Notes under the pieces: generated by a model | The model's input: only the letters and a program-made list of their open reading frames with translations | Database searches by the model: none | Told to the model about the DNA's origin: nothing | Made by a program: the position numbers and the translations under genes | Assembly: GCF_002814235.1 (NCBI RefSeq) | Contig: NZ_PHSU01000043.1 | Location: 32,713-96,712, forward strand | Source: Pseudomonas sp. QS1027 | Lineage (GTDB): Bacteria > Pseudomonadota > Gammaproteobacteria > Pseudomonadales > Pseudomonadaceae | Direction: 5' to 3' | Length of the DNA: 64,000 nt | Shown: piece after piece, positions 36,301-44,502 of the stretch | Layout of the letters: each line of letters opens with the position of its first letter | Numbering within the stretch: position 1 is the stretch's first letter

Positions 36301-39241
36301 CGCCCATGAAGCCCTGATCAACATGTTCGACGAGCTGGCCGCCGGCCAGGAAATCAAGGCCCAGCCGGAACGGCTGCGGGCCCTGCGCGAGCTGCTCGAC
36401 GAGGCCCTCGACCCGTCCGCCACCGGCCTGATCAAGACTGACGGCAGCCGCGCCCTGAGCATCGCCGAACTGGGCGCCGCCACCGCCGAAGCGAGCCAGG
36501 CCCTCGATGAAGTGGACCTCGACGACGAGATCGTGGTGATCTTCCTCGAAGAAGCCGCGGATATCCTCGACAGTGCCGGGCTGGCCTTGCAGCGCTGGCT
36601 CGACGATCCGGACAACGCCGCGCCGCTGCTGTCCCTGCAACGGGACCTGCACACCCTCAAGGGCGGCGCGCGCATGGCCGAGATCGGCCCGGTGGGCGAT
36701 CTGGCCCACGAGCTGGAAAATCTCTACGAAGGGCTGGTGGACCGGCGCTTCAACCATTCTCCCGAGCTGGCGCTGCTGTTGCAGAAAAGCCATGACCGCC
36801 TGGCGGTCCTGCTCGATCAACTCCAGGGACATCAGCCCCTGGGCGATCCGAGTGCGCTGATCGAGTGCTTGCGCCAGTTTCGCCAGGGCGGCAGCACGCC
36901 GCTGGAGGTGAGTGACGCCGCCGAAGCGCCCGCGTCCGTGACCGGCAACGATCCGGAGTTGTTGGAGATCTTCCTCGAAGAAGGCTTCGATATCCTCGAA
37001 AGCTCCGGCGCGGCCCTGCTGCGCTGGCAGGCTGAGCCGGCGAATCGCCAGGACGTGGAAACCCTGCTGCGCGACCTGCACACCCTCAAGGGCAGCGCGC
37101 GCATGGTGGAAATCGTGCCGATCGGCGATCTGGCCCACGAGCTGGAATTTCTCTACGAAGGGCTGTCGGCGGGCCTGCTGCAACCGGGGCCGGAACTGTT
37201 CGGCTTGTTGCAGGCCGGCCACGACCGGCTGGCGCATATGCTCGACGCGGTGCGTGCCGAACAGCCGGTGTTGCCCGCCGATGCGCTGATCCAGGATATC
37301 CAGGCGTTTGGCCGGCAGTCGCCGATCAATCTGCCGGTCGCCGCCCCGGTTGTCGCGCCGGCAGCGCCCAAGCCCGAGGCCGCGGCGGTCGCCGAGGCCG
37401 AGCGGGCGGCCCAGGACATGGTCAAGGTTTCGGCGGACGTGCTCGAAGACCTGGTCAACCTGGCGGGCGAAACCTCGATCTTCCGTGGCCGTATCGAGCA
37501 GCAGGTCAACGACGCCCGGATCGCGCTCAACGAAATGGAGACCACCATCGAGCGTATGCGCGACCAGTTGCGCCGCCTCGACACCGAGACCCAGGGGCGG
37601 ATTCTCAGTCGCCAGCAGGTGGAAGCCGAGCGCCTGGGTTATGAAGAATTCGATCCGCTGGAAATGGACCGGCACTCGCAGTTGCAGCAATTGTCCCGGG
37701 CCTTGTTCGAATCCGCCTCCGACCTGCTGGACCTCAAGGAGACCCTGTCCGGGCGCAACCAGGATGCGGAAAACCTGCTGGCGCAACAGGCGCGGGTCAA
37801 CACCCAGTTGCAGGAAGGCCTGATGCGCACGCGCATGGTGCCATTCGAGCGCCTGGTGCCGCGCCTCAAGCGTGTCGTCCGGCAGGTGGCGGGGGAGTTG
37901 GGCAAGGAGGTCGATTTTGTCGTTGGCAATGCCGAGGGCGAAATGGACCGCAATGTGCTGGAGCGCATGGTCGCGCCCCTGGAGCACATGTTGCGCAACG
38001 CCGTCGACCACGGTCTGGAAAGCGCCGAGGGGCGGCGTGCCGCCGGCAAGCCGGAGCAGGGGCTGATCACTCTGGAGCTGTCCCATGAAGGCGGCGACAT
38101 CGTCTTCGATATGCGTGACGACGGTGCAGGGGTGCCGCTCGAGGCAGTACGGCGCAAGGCGATCAAGCGTGGCCTGCTGGAGCCGGACATGCCGATCAGT
38201 GATCGCGACGTGTTGCAGTTCATCCTCCAGCCGGGCTTTTCCACGGCGGAAAAGATCACCCAGATTTCCGGGCGCGGCGTGGGCATGGACGTGGTTCACG
38301 AAGAGGTGCGGCAGCTGGGCGGCACCATGCGCATCGACTCCATCCCGGGGCAGGGCGTGCACTTCCAGATCCGCCTGCCGTTCAGCGTCTCGGTGAACCG
38401 TGCATTGATGGTGCAATGCGCCGACGAGCAATACGCGGTGCCGTTGAACACCGTCGAAGGGTTGGTGCGGGTGTTGCCGAGTGAGCTGGAAGGCTATTAC
38501 CAACTCGATCCGCCGCGCTACGAATACGCCGGGCAGACCTACGAGCTGCGTTACCTCGGCGAACTGCTGCAAACCGTGGGCAAGCCCAAGTTGTTCGGCC
38601 AGAGCCTGGCGTTGCCGGTGTTGCTGGTGCACTGCAACGACCAGCGCATGGCGCTGCAAGTGGATGCCCTGGCGGGATCACGGGAAATCGTGGTGAAGAA
38701 CCTCGGGCCGCAGTTCGCCGCGGTGCCGGGGCTGTCGGGGGCGACCATACTGGGTGATGGCCGCGTGGTGCTGATTCTCGATTTGCTCGCCCATGTGCGC
38801 AACGCCTTGTCGCGGGCGCCGGTGCAGTCCATCTCCAGTGGTGCGAGCGTGGATGTCACGCCGGTGCGCCCGACCCTGGTCATGGTGGTGGATGACTCGG
38901 TCACCGTACGCAAGGTCACCAGTCGCCTGTTGGAGCGCAACGGCATGAACGTACTGACGGCCAAGGATGGGGTGGACGCCATGATGTTGCTGGAGGAGCA
39001 CACCCCGGACCTGATGCTGCTGGACATTGAAATGCCGCGTATGGATGGTTTTGAGGTGGCGACGCGGATCCGCAACGATGAACGCCTCAAGGACCTGCCG
39101 ATCATCATGATCACTTCGCGTACCGGGCAGAAACACCGGGACCGGGCCATGGCCATTGGCGTTAACGAATACCTGGGCAAGCCGTACCAGGAGTCGGCGT
39201 TGCTGGAAAGCATCGCCTATTGGAGTCAGGTCCATGCATGA
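33314..39241 (+). CDS. chpA: Chemosensory hybrid histidine kinase ChpA (reduced Hpt array)
   Basis: A 1975-residue CheA-type kinase of the Chp pathway. I count seven Hpt-like modules: histidine sites at H49 (IHQVHGS, divergent), H670, H812, H1113 and H1256 (all HTLKG), and two in which threonine takes the histidine place, T475 (LTSVRGA) and T951 (LTTLGQGA). Then come a dimerisation helix pair, an HATPase domain (LRNAVDHG from about 1560), a CheW-like domain (about 1690-1830) and a C-terminal receiver with phosphorylated D1904 (LLDIEMPRMDG). P. aeruginosa ChpA is longer (about 2,470 residues, six Hpt plus Spt and Tpt). The start at 33314 (MSDQHDYVAL) follows a GTGGAG site. The stop overlaps chpC by 8 bases. 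Confidence 0.97.
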   Translation: MSDQHDYVALEWVKGEIADTLKQARQALDAFDEPTHSAQDIAECLECIHQVHGSLQMVEFYGAALLAEETEALALAVQQGRVVDLPEALKLLRQALGQMPLYLDRVHSARRDLPLVVLPLLNDLRSARGESLLSETSLFSPTLPELPPLDEAALAELTPAELPALLRKLRQMLQTALVGLLREQDDETNLGYMAKVFARLETLCLDAPLGALWQVASALVEGMLAGAIANSPALRSLLKDSDKELKRLLEQGIAGINQPAPEELLKSLLFYIAKARQPTAQMLALKDRYGLDEALPDTAVVDEERARLAGPDRDAMRSVVAALCEELVRCKERLDLFVRGDRQHTDELSSLLAPLRQIADTLAVLGFGQPRKVIIDQTAVVLGLVQGQREPNDAVLMDVAGALLYVEATLAGMIGTVEPESREESRLPTTDLTQIHQLVVKESRICLQQAKDLIIEYIDADWDRERLLPLPELLTSVRGALSMIPLGRAASLLETCSRYIHDHLLNGPQPPSWQQLDRLADALSSIEYYLERLGEDHEAPGERVLDMAEESLDALGYAPAEQDVPVLEDVLSPNEAQVMQDLQALDNPQVVQSLADVLASPVSALNPPARQVPGSLLPPPGDEAPVDDELREVFLEECAEVLDVLREYLPRWALNTESKSALTELRRAFHTLKGSGRMVRALVLGELAWAVENLLNRVLEHSVVADAPVHQLLDDVLQVLPELVSEFAGQAQRQRDDVDLLAARAHELAGSAADEATPGDVGETDDEAIDRQLLDIFRNEAETHLDSLNHFLEEATEHLPLAASDELQRALHTLKGSAYVAGVRPIAELAAPFYHLVREFKAHLLPLDLDEVELLLEAEVLLHQGLKQLADDPLAPIDGAAELIRRAEALLAARLESLLSVTSGTKRDPQLINNFLAQGMDILLDAENLLLRWQQHPGERQELNDLLDELTTLGQGAHSADLHPVDELCEALLDLYGAVEESSLAVSERFFHEAQSAHEALINMFDELAAGQEIKAQPERLRALRELLDEALDPSATGLIKTDGSRALSIAELGAATAEASQALDEVDLDDEIVVIFLEEAADILDSAGLALQRWLDDPDNAAPLLSLQRDLHTLKGGARMAEIGPVGDLAHELENLYEGLVDRRFNHSPELALLLQKSHDRLAVLLDQLQGHQPLGDPSALIECLRQFRQGGSTPLEVSDAAEAPASVTGNDPELLEIFLEEGFDILESSGAALLRWQAEPANRQDVETLLRDLHTLKGSARMVEIVPIGDLAHELEFLYEGLSAGLLQPGPELFGLLQAGHDRLAHMLDAVRAEQPVLPADALIQDIQAFGRQSPINLPVAAPVVAPAAPKPEAAAVAEAERAAQDMVKVSADVLEDLVNLAGETSIFRGRIEQQVNDARIALNEMETTIERMRDQLRRLDTETQGRILSRQQVEAERLGYEEFDPLEMDRHSQLQQLSRALFESASDLLDLKETLSGRNQDAENLLAQQARVNTQLQEGLMRTRMVPFERLVPRLKRVVRQVAGELGKEVDFVVGNAEGEMDRNVLERMVAPLEHMLRNAVDHGLESAEGRRAAGKPEQGLITLELSHEGGDIVFDMRDDGAGVPLEAVRRKAIKRGLLEPDMPISDRDVLQFILQPGFSTAEKITQISGRGVGMDVVHEEVRQLGGTMRIDSIPGQGVHFQIRLPFSVSVNRALMVQCADEQYAVPLNTVEGLVRVLPSELEGYYQLDPPRYEYAGQTYELRYLGELLQTVGKPKLFGQSLALPVLLVHCNDQRMALQVDALAGSREIVVKNLGPQFAAVPGLSGATILGDGRVVLILDLLAHVRNALSRAPVQSISSGASVDVTPVRPTLVMVVDDSVTVRKVTSRLLERNGMNVLTAKDGVDAMMLLEEHTPDLMLLDIEMPRMDGFEVATRIRNDERLKDLPIIMITSRTGQKHRDRAMAIGVNEYLGKPYQESALLESIAYWSQVHA

Positions 39242-39689
39242 ACACAGCACCAGCAGCCTGACGGGGCTGATGCTGCCGTTGGCGGACCGCTACCTGTTGT
39301 TGCCCAATGTCGCGGTGGCGGAGTTGATCGACTACCAGCGCGGCGAGCCGGCCAGCGATGCGCCGCCGTGGTATCTGCGGCAGGTGACCTGGCGCAACCA
39401 GCAATTGCCGCTGATCAGCTTCGAGGCGGCCTGCGGCTGTCCGCTGGCGGTGGGGGATCGGGCGCGGATCGTGGTGCTCAATGCCCTGGGCGGGCGGCCG
39501 GAATTGAAGTTTATCGCGCTGGTGATCCAGGGGATTCCGCGTTCGTACAAGCTCGACAGCCAGCTGAGTTTTGTCGATGTGCCGCTGTGCCGGCTGGAGA
39601 AGGCGGCGGTGCAGGTCGGCGAATGGGTGGCGAAGGTGCCGGACCTGCTGGGGTTGGAGCAGTTGGTGTTGGAGTCCGGGCTGGCCTGA
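39234..39689 (+). CDS. chpC: CheW-like protein ChpC
   Basis: A 151-residue CheW-domain protein (MHEHSTSSLTGLMLPLADRYLLLPNVAVAEL in two parts), with the late segment DVPLCRLEKAAVQVGEWVAKVPDL. ChpC is the second adaptor of the Chp system, thought to connect additional receptors to ChpA. It overlaps the chpA stop by 8 bases, so chpB, which lies between chpA and chpC in P. aeruginosa, is absent. It is the last gene of the cluster. Confidence 0.93.
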   Translation: MHEHSTSSLTGLMLPLADRYLLLPNVAVAELIDYQRGEPASDAPPWYLRQVTWRNQQLPLISFEAACGCPLAVGDRARIVVLNALGGRPELKFIALVIQGIPRSYKLDSQLSFVDVPLCRLEKAAVQVGEWVAKVPDLLGLEQLVLESGLA

Positions 39690-39737
39690 AGAATGAGGCG
39701 GTTTTTCGTCGATCACAGACCTTGCGTACGACACCAT

Positions 39738-39833
39738 CCTGTAGGCGCCGGCTTGCTGGCGATGGCGATGTATGTGGCACAAAGGATGTGGCGGATGTAC
39801 CGGCCTCATCGCCAGCAAGCCGGCTCCTACAGG
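39738..39833. repeat. REPIN (inverted REP pair), GCCAGCAAGCCGGCTCC type
   Basis: Arms at 39738-39765 and 39807-39833 are inverted copies with GCCAGCAAGCCGGC cores and CTACAGG ends, 41 bp apart. The left arm has GGCGCC where the right has GGAGCC on its complement. The same subtype occurs at 56.5 kb. Confidence 0.88.
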
Positions 39834-39922
39834 ATCCTGGCGTTTTCAATGGCCCATTTCATGGCGCTGGCCCTAAAAGAGCAAATGTCATCAGGGGTGC
39901 CCCTTCCGATCTGAAAGAACCA

Positions 39923-39937
39923 TTACCCTGACCGTAA
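39923..39937 (+). promoter_or_regulatory. Candidate MdcR (LysR-type) operator
   Basis: TTAC-N7-GTAA is a perfect 4-bp dyad containing the T-N11-A pattern of LysR regulators. It lies about 20 bases upstream of the candidate -35 box of the mdc operon, the usual recognition-site position for LysR activators. mdcR at the far end of the cluster encodes the fitting regulator. Inference from motif and position. Confidence 0.5.
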
Positions 39938-39957
39938 CGATCCACCGCTGGGCTTGA

Positions 39958-39986
39958 TTGATGCCTGGGCGATTCACTCCTACTGT
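39958..39986 (+). promoter_or_regulatory. Candidate sigma-70 promoter of the mdc operon
   Basis: TTGATG (39958-39963), a 17-base spacer and TACTGT (39981-39986). The weak -10 fits an activator-dependent promoter. Transcription would start near 39992. Confidence 0.45.
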
Positions 39987-40018
39987 CTACTCCACGAAAG
40001 CGAACCCGTGGAGTGAGC

Positions 40019-41695
40019 ATGACAACCCCCAATTCCCCCGACTCGCGCTGGACGCGGCGGCGCACCGAGAAGCAGCGTCGTCTCGAGCGGGTACGAGCCC
40101 TCGCCGATGGCGTGGTGTTGCCGACCGACAAGATCGTCGCCGCCCTCGAAGCCCTGATCATGCCCGGCGATCGGGTGGTGCTGGAGGGCAATAACCAGAA
40201 GCAGGCGGATTTCCTCTCCCGCTCCCTGGTGAAAGCCGACCCGGCCAAGCTCCACGATTTGCACATGATCATGCCCAGCGTCGGTCGCGCCGAGCACCTG
40301 GACCTGTTCGAACGCGGCATCGCCCGCAAGCTGGACTTCTCCTTCGCCGGCACCCAGAGCCTGCGCATCAGCCAGTTGCTGGAAGACGGCCTGCTGGAAA
40401 TCGGCGCGATTCACACCTACATCGAACTCTATGCGCGCCTGGTGGTGGACCTGATCCCCAATGTGGTGCTCAGCGCCGGCTTTATGGCCGACCGCGCTGG
40501 CAATATCTACACCGGGGCCAGCACCGAAGACACCCCGGCCCTGATCGAACCGGCGGCCTTCAGCGACGGGATCGTGATCGTCCAGGTCAATCAACTGGTC
40601 GATGACGTCAGCGAGTTGCCCCGGGTGGATATTCCCGCTTCCTGGGTCGACTTCGTGGTGGTGGCCGACAAACCCTTCTATATCGAGCCGCTGTTCACCC
40701 GCGACCCGCGCCATATCAAGCCGGTGCATGTGCTGATGGCGATGATGGCGATTCGCGGGATCTACGAAAAACACAATGTGCAGTCCCTCAACCACGGGAT
40801 CGGTTTCAACACCGCCGCCATCGAACTGATCCTGCCGACCTACGGTGAATCCCTCGGCCTGAAAGGCAAAATCTGCCGCAACTGGACGCTCAACCCGCAC
40901 CCGACCCTGATTCCCGCCATCGAAAGTGGCTGGGTCGAAAGCGTGCATTGTTTCGGCACCGAACTGGGGATGGAGAACTACATCGCCGCCCGCCCGGATG
41001 TGTTCTTCACCGGGCGCGACGGTTCGTTGCGTTCGAACCGGATGTTCTGCCAACTGGCCGGGCAGTATGCGGTGGACCTGTTTATCGGCGCGACCTTGCA
41101 GGTCGACGGCGATGGTCATTCGTCCACCGTGACCCGTGGCCGGCTGGCCGGTTTCGGCGGGGCGCCGAACATGGGGCATGACCCGCGCGGTCGCCGGCAT
41201 GGCACCCCGGCCTGGCTCGATATGCGCCTCGACACCGGTGATGCCCCCGAAGCCTTGCTCGAACGTGGCAAGAAGCTGGTGGTGCAGATGGTCGAGACCT
41301 TCCAGGAGGGCGGCAAACCGACCTTCGTCGAAACCCTCGATGCCGTGGAAGTGGCGAAGAAGAGTGGGATGCCGCTGGCGCCGATCATGATCTACGGCGA
41401 CGACGTCACCCACTTGCTGACCGAAGAGGGCATCGCCTACCTGTACAAGGCTCGTTCCCTGGAAGAGCGCCAGGCAATGATTGCTGCCGTGGCCGGTGTC
41501 ACCGCTATCGGCTTGCGGCATAACCCCAAGGACACGGCGCGGATGCGTCGCGAAGGGTTGATCGCCTTGCCTGAAGACCTGGGCATCCGGCGCACCGATG
41601 CCAGCCGCGAGTTGCTGGCGGCCAAGAGCGTGGCCGACCTGGTGGAATGGTCGGGAGGCCTCTACAACCCGCCCGCCAAATTCAGGAGTTGGTAA
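40019..41695 (+). CDS. mdcA: Malonate decarboxylase subunit alpha MdcA (acetyl-S-ACP:malonate ACP transferase)
   Basis: A 558-residue CoA-transferase-like subunit that swaps the acetyl group on the acyl carrier subunit MdcC for malonyl, starting the decarboxylation cycle. Conserved segments are RVVLEGNNQKQADFLSRSL, GGAPNMGHDPRGRRHGTPAW and VVQMVETFQEGGKPTFVETL. Length fits the family. It is the first gene of mdcABCDEGH; mdcB begins directly after its TAA. The ATG at 40019 is preceded by GGAG within a possible hairpin (39990-40013). Confidence 0.97.
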   Translation: MTTPNSPDSRWTRRRTEKQRRLERVRALADGVVLPTDKIVAALEALIMPGDRVVLEGNNQKQADFLSRSLVKADPAKLHDLHMIMPSVGRAEHLDLFERGIARKLDFSFAGTQSLRISQLLEDGLLEIGAIHTYIELYARLVVDLIPNVVLSAGFMADRAGNIYTGASTEDTPALIEPAAFSDGIVIVQVNQLVDDVSELPRVDIPASWVDFVVVADKPFYIEPLFTRDPRHIKPVHVLMAMMAIRGIYEKHNVQSLNHGIGFNTAAIELILPTYGESLGLKGKICRNWTLNPHPTLIPAIESGWVESVHCFGTELGMENYIAARPDVFFTGRDGSLRSNRMFCQLAGQYAVDLFIGATLQVDGDGHSSTVTRGRLAGFGGAPNMGHDPRGRRHGTPAWLDMRLDTGDAPEALLERGKKLVVQMVETFQEGGKPTFVETLDAVEVAKKSGMPLAPIMIYGDDVTHLLTEEGIAYLYKARSLEERQAMIAAVAGVTAIGLRHNPKDTARMRREGLIALPEDLGIRRTDASRELLAAKSVADLVEWSGGLYNPPAKFRSW

Positions 41696-42553
41696 ATGCA
41701 TGCCTTCAATCTGCAAGCCCAACCCCTGTCATTGGCCGAGCGCCTGGCGGATTTCGCGGTGGAAGCGCTGATCGACGAAGCCGACCTGTCGCCCAAGCCG
41801 GCGTTGGTGGATCGCCGTGGCAACGGTGCGCATACCGATCTGCATCTGGGCCTGATGCATGCTTCGGCATTGTCGCTGTGGCCGATGTTCAAGGAGATGG
41901 CCGAAGCGGCAAGCACCACCAACAGCATTGACCTGTCGTTGCGTGAAGCCCTGGGCCGCATCGGTCGCGAAGGCGAGCAGGCGATGCTCAAGACCACCGG
42001 CGGCGTGAATACCCATCGCGGTGCGATCTGGGCCTTGGGGCTGTTGGTCGCTGCGGCTGCGCTGGACCCAAGCGCCGTCAGCGCCAACGCCCTGACCCTG
42101 CGCGCCGCCCGCCTGGCCTTGCTGGAAGACCGCTACGCCCCCAACAGCAGCAGCCATGGCAGCCAGGTCGCCCAACGTTACGGCGCGCGCGGTGCCCGTG
42201 AAGAAGCGCAGCTGGGTTTCCCGGCGGTGACCCAACTCGGCCTGCCACAACTCAAGCGCAGCCGGCTCGCCGGCCACGGCGAACAGAACGCCCGGCTGGA
42301 TGCTCTGCTTGCGATCATGACCTCCCTGGCCGACACCTGCGTGCTCTACCGCGCCGGCGTGCCGGGTTTGCAGGCCATGCAACAGGGCGCCCGCGCCGTG
42401 CTCGAGGCGGGCGGTAGCGCCAGCCTGGCCGGTCGTCGCGGCCTGAATGAATTGGATCAACAGCTGTTGGCGATGAACGCTTCACCGGGAGGCGCGGCGG
42501 ATCTGCTCGCCGCCTGCCTGCTGATCGACCGCCTCGAACAGGAAGCCTTGTGA
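41696..42553 (+). CDS. mdcB: Triphosphoribosyl-dephospho-CoA synthase MdcB
   Basis: A 285-residue enzyme that joins ATP and dephospho-CoA to make the 2'-(5''-triphosphoribosyl)-3'-dephospho-CoA precursor of the MdcC prosthetic group; related to CitG. Visible family segments are LVDRRGNGAHTDLHLGLM, TTGGVNTHRGAIWALGLL, and SLADTCVLYRAGVPGLQAMQ. It begins immediately after the mdcA stop, and its own stop overlaps the mdcC start (TGATG). Confidence 0.95.
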   Translation: MHAFNLQAQPLSLAERLADFAVEALIDEADLSPKPALVDRRGNGAHTDLHLGLMHASALSLWPMFKEMAEAASTTNSIDLSLREALGRIGREGEQAMLKTTGGVNTHRGAIWALGLLVAAAALDPSAVSANALTLRAARLALLEDRYAPNSSSHGSQVAQRYGARGAREEAQLGFPAVTQLGLPQLKRSRLAGHGEQNARLDALLAIMTSLADTCVLYRAGVPGLQAMQQGARAVLEAGGSASLAGRRGLNELDQQLLAMNASPGGAADLLAACLLIDRLEQEAL

Positions 42554-42852
42554 TGGAAAAGTTGTCCTTTGAATTCCCCGCCGGGCAACCGCCCAAAGGC
42601 CGGGCGCTGGTGGGTTGTGTCGGCTCGGGTGACCTGGAGGTGCTGCTGGAACCTGGCCATCCCGGCACCTTGTCGATCCAGGTCACCACCTCGGTGAATG
42701 GCAGTGCCTCACGCTGGCAGCACCTGTTCAAGCGTCTGTTCGACGGCCAGTTGCCGCCGGCATTGTCCATCGACATCCATGATTTCGGTGCCACCCCTGG
42801 CGTGGTCCGCTTGCGCCTGGAGCAAGGTTTCGAGGAGATCGGCCATGACTGA
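42553..42852 (+). CDS. mdcC: Malonate decarboxylase acyl carrier protein (delta subunit) MdcC
   Basis: A 99-residue carrier protein. The prosthetic group is attached through a phosphodiester to the serine in CVGSGDLEVL (S25). It carries acetyl and malonyl groups between the alpha and beta/gamma subunits. The short length and DFGATPGVVRLRLEQ C-terminal part match MdcC. mdcD begins inside its last codons (8-base overlap). Confidence 0.95.
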   Translation: MEKLSFEFPAGQPPKGRALVGCVGSGDLEVLLEPGHPGTLSIQVTTSVNGSASRWQHLFKRLFDGQLPPALSIDIHDFGATPGVVRLRLEQGFEEIGHD

Positions 42853-43696
42853 CAGCGAGCGTTTGTTGCACAAGCACAGCTTCGTCGAACTCGGCGCCCG
42901 CCAGCGCGCCCGGGCCTTGCTCGACAGTGGCAGTTTTCGCGAACTGCTCGACCCCTTTGCCCGGGTCATGTCGCCCTGGCTCGAACGCCAGGGCGTGGTG
43001 CCCCAGGCCGACGACGGCGTGGTGATCGCCAAGGGCAGCATCGACGGTTTGCCGGTGGTGATCGCGGCCATCGAAGGTGCGTTCCAGGGCGGCAGTCTCG
43101 GTGAAGTGGGCGGCGCGAAAATCGCCGGTGCCCTGGAGCTGGCTGCTGAAGACAATCGCAACGGTATTCCGACCCGCGCCGTGTTGCTGCTGGAAACCGG
43201 CGGCGTACGTTTGCAGGAAGCCAACCTGGGGCTGGCGGCCATCGCCGATATCCATGCGGCGATTGTCGACCTGCGTCGCTATCAGCCGGTGATCGGCGTG
43301 GTGGCGGGCAGCGTTGGCTGTTTTGGCGGCATGTCCATCGCGGCGGCGCTGTGCAGTTATCTGGTGGTGACCCGGGAAGCCCGTCTGGGCCTCAACGGCC
43401 CGCAAGTGATCGAACAGGAAGCGGGACTGGACGAGTACGACTCCCGCGACCGGCCGTTTATCTGGAGCCTGACCGGTGGCGAGCAACGTTTCGCCAGCGG
43501 CCTGGTGGATCGTTATGTGGCTGACGATGTGGCGTCGATCCGGCAACAGATTGCCGAATTGCTGGAAGCCGGTTTGCCCGAGGTGCAACGCAGTCGGCAG
43601 GCGGACAGGTACCTGCAACGGTTGGCCGAACTGGATGCCGAGCCGCAAATCGATCCGGCCACGGTACGCCGTCTTTTCCAAGGAGATCGCCCATGA
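42845..43696 (+). CDS. mdcD: Malonate decarboxylase beta subunit MdcD
   Basis: A 283-residue crotonase-fold subunit that, with MdcE, decarboxylates malonyl-S-MdcC to acetyl-S-MdcC without biotin. It starts MTDSERLLHKHSFVELGARQRARAL and shows GGSLGEVGGAKIAGALELA and VGCFGGMSIAAALC, the oxyanion-hole segments. The start at 42845 overlaps mdcC by 8 bases, and its stop overlaps mdcE by 4. Confidence 0.96.
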   Translation: MTDSERLLHKHSFVELGARQRARALLDSGSFRELLDPFARVMSPWLERQGVVPQADDGVVIAKGSIDGLPVVIAAIEGAFQGGSLGEVGGAKIAGALELAAEDNRNGIPTRAVLLLETGGVRLQEANLGLAAIADIHAAIVDLRRYQPVIGVVAGSVGCFGGMSIAAALCSYLVVTREARLGLNGPQVIEQEAGLDEYDSRDRPFIWSLTGGEQRFASGLVDRYVADDVASIRQQIAELLEAGLPEVQRSRQADRYLQRLAELDAEPQIDPATVRRLFQGDRP

Positions 43697-44496
43697 GCGC
43701 TTATTCCCTGCGTGGTTTGCACTGGTTCCAGGCGCTGGCGGCGGAGGCTGTTGAAGTGTCCGGCCTGCCGCCTTCATTGAAAGTCGCCGACGGCCAACTC
43801 GGTGATCAGCCGGTGCGTTTTCTGACGGTGGTAGCCGATCCGGCCAACCGGTTTGTTCGTGCCCGCAATGGCGAAGTCGGGTTGCTGGAAGGCTGGGGTT
43901 TGGCCAAGGCCGTGGATGAGGTGATCGAGGCCGACAGCGGTCGTGCCGAGAAGCGCGCCTTGATCGCCATTGTCGATGTGCCGAGCCAGGCTTACGGCCG
44001 TCGTGAAGAAGCCCTGGGGATTCACCAGGCCCTGGCCGGTGCGGCGGACAGTTATGCCCGTGCCCGCCTGGCGGGGCATGCGGTGATCGCGCTGCTGGTG
44101 GGCAAGGCGATGTCCGGGGCGTTTCTGGCCCACGGCTATCAGGCCAATCGGTTGATCGCCCTGCGCGATCCGGGGGTGATGGTGCATGCCATGGGCAAGG
44201 CCTCGGCGGCGCGGGTGACCTTGCGCAGCGTCGAGGAACTGGAGGCCCTGGCCGCCAGCGTGCCGCCGATGGCCTATGACATCGACAGCTACGCCAGCCT
44301 GGGCCTGCTGTGGAAAATCCTGGGTGTGGAGCAGATCGAACAGCCTACGGCAGCCGACCTGGCGCAGGTGGAAGACTGTCTGGTTGAAGCCATCCACGAT
44401 GTGGCGGCCAAGGGCACGGACTTGAGTGGACGCCTGGGCGCGAGCAATCGGGCGGCGTCGAGCCGGGTCCGGCAATTGCTGCGCGAGCAGTGGTAA
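43693..44496 (+). CDS. mdcE: Malonate decarboxylase gamma subunit MdcE
   Basis: A 267-residue carboxyltransferase-like partner of MdcD. Conserved segments are IAIVDVPSQAYGRREEALGIHQALAGAADSYA (in parts), GKAMSGAFLAHGYQANR and PGVMVHAMGKASAARVT. It completes the decarboxylase core MdcACDE. mdcG starts 6 bp after its stop. Confidence 0.96.
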   Translation: MSAYSLRGLHWFQALAAEAVEVSGLPPSLKVADGQLGDQPVRFLTVVADPANRFVRARNGEVGLLEGWGLAKAVDEVIEADSGRAEKRALIAIVDVPSQAYGRREEALGIHQALAGAADSYARARLAGHAVIALLVGKAMSGAFLAHGYQANRLIALRDPGVMVHAMGKASAARVTLRSVEELEALAASVPPMAYDIDSYASLGLLWKILGVEQIEQPTAADLAQVEDCLVEAIHDVAAKGTDLSGRLGASNRAASSRVRQLLREQW

Positions 44497-44502
44497 GCCG
44501 CT

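Larger units (their letters stand above)
39690..40018. other. Intergenic region chpC-mdcA
   Basis: These 329 bases hold a REPIN (39738-39833), then about 90 bases without recognisable signal, then the probable mdc control region: a LysR-type dyad at 39923-39937, promoter boxes at 39958-39986 and a hairpin at 39990-40013. No gene is supported. Confidence 0.8.

Noticed and set aside
35201..38659. A 1152-codon open frame antisense to chpA
   Set aside because: It mirrors the chpA codon pattern, has His/Gln/Gly-rich composition typical of antisense frames in high-GC genes, and shows no family motif.
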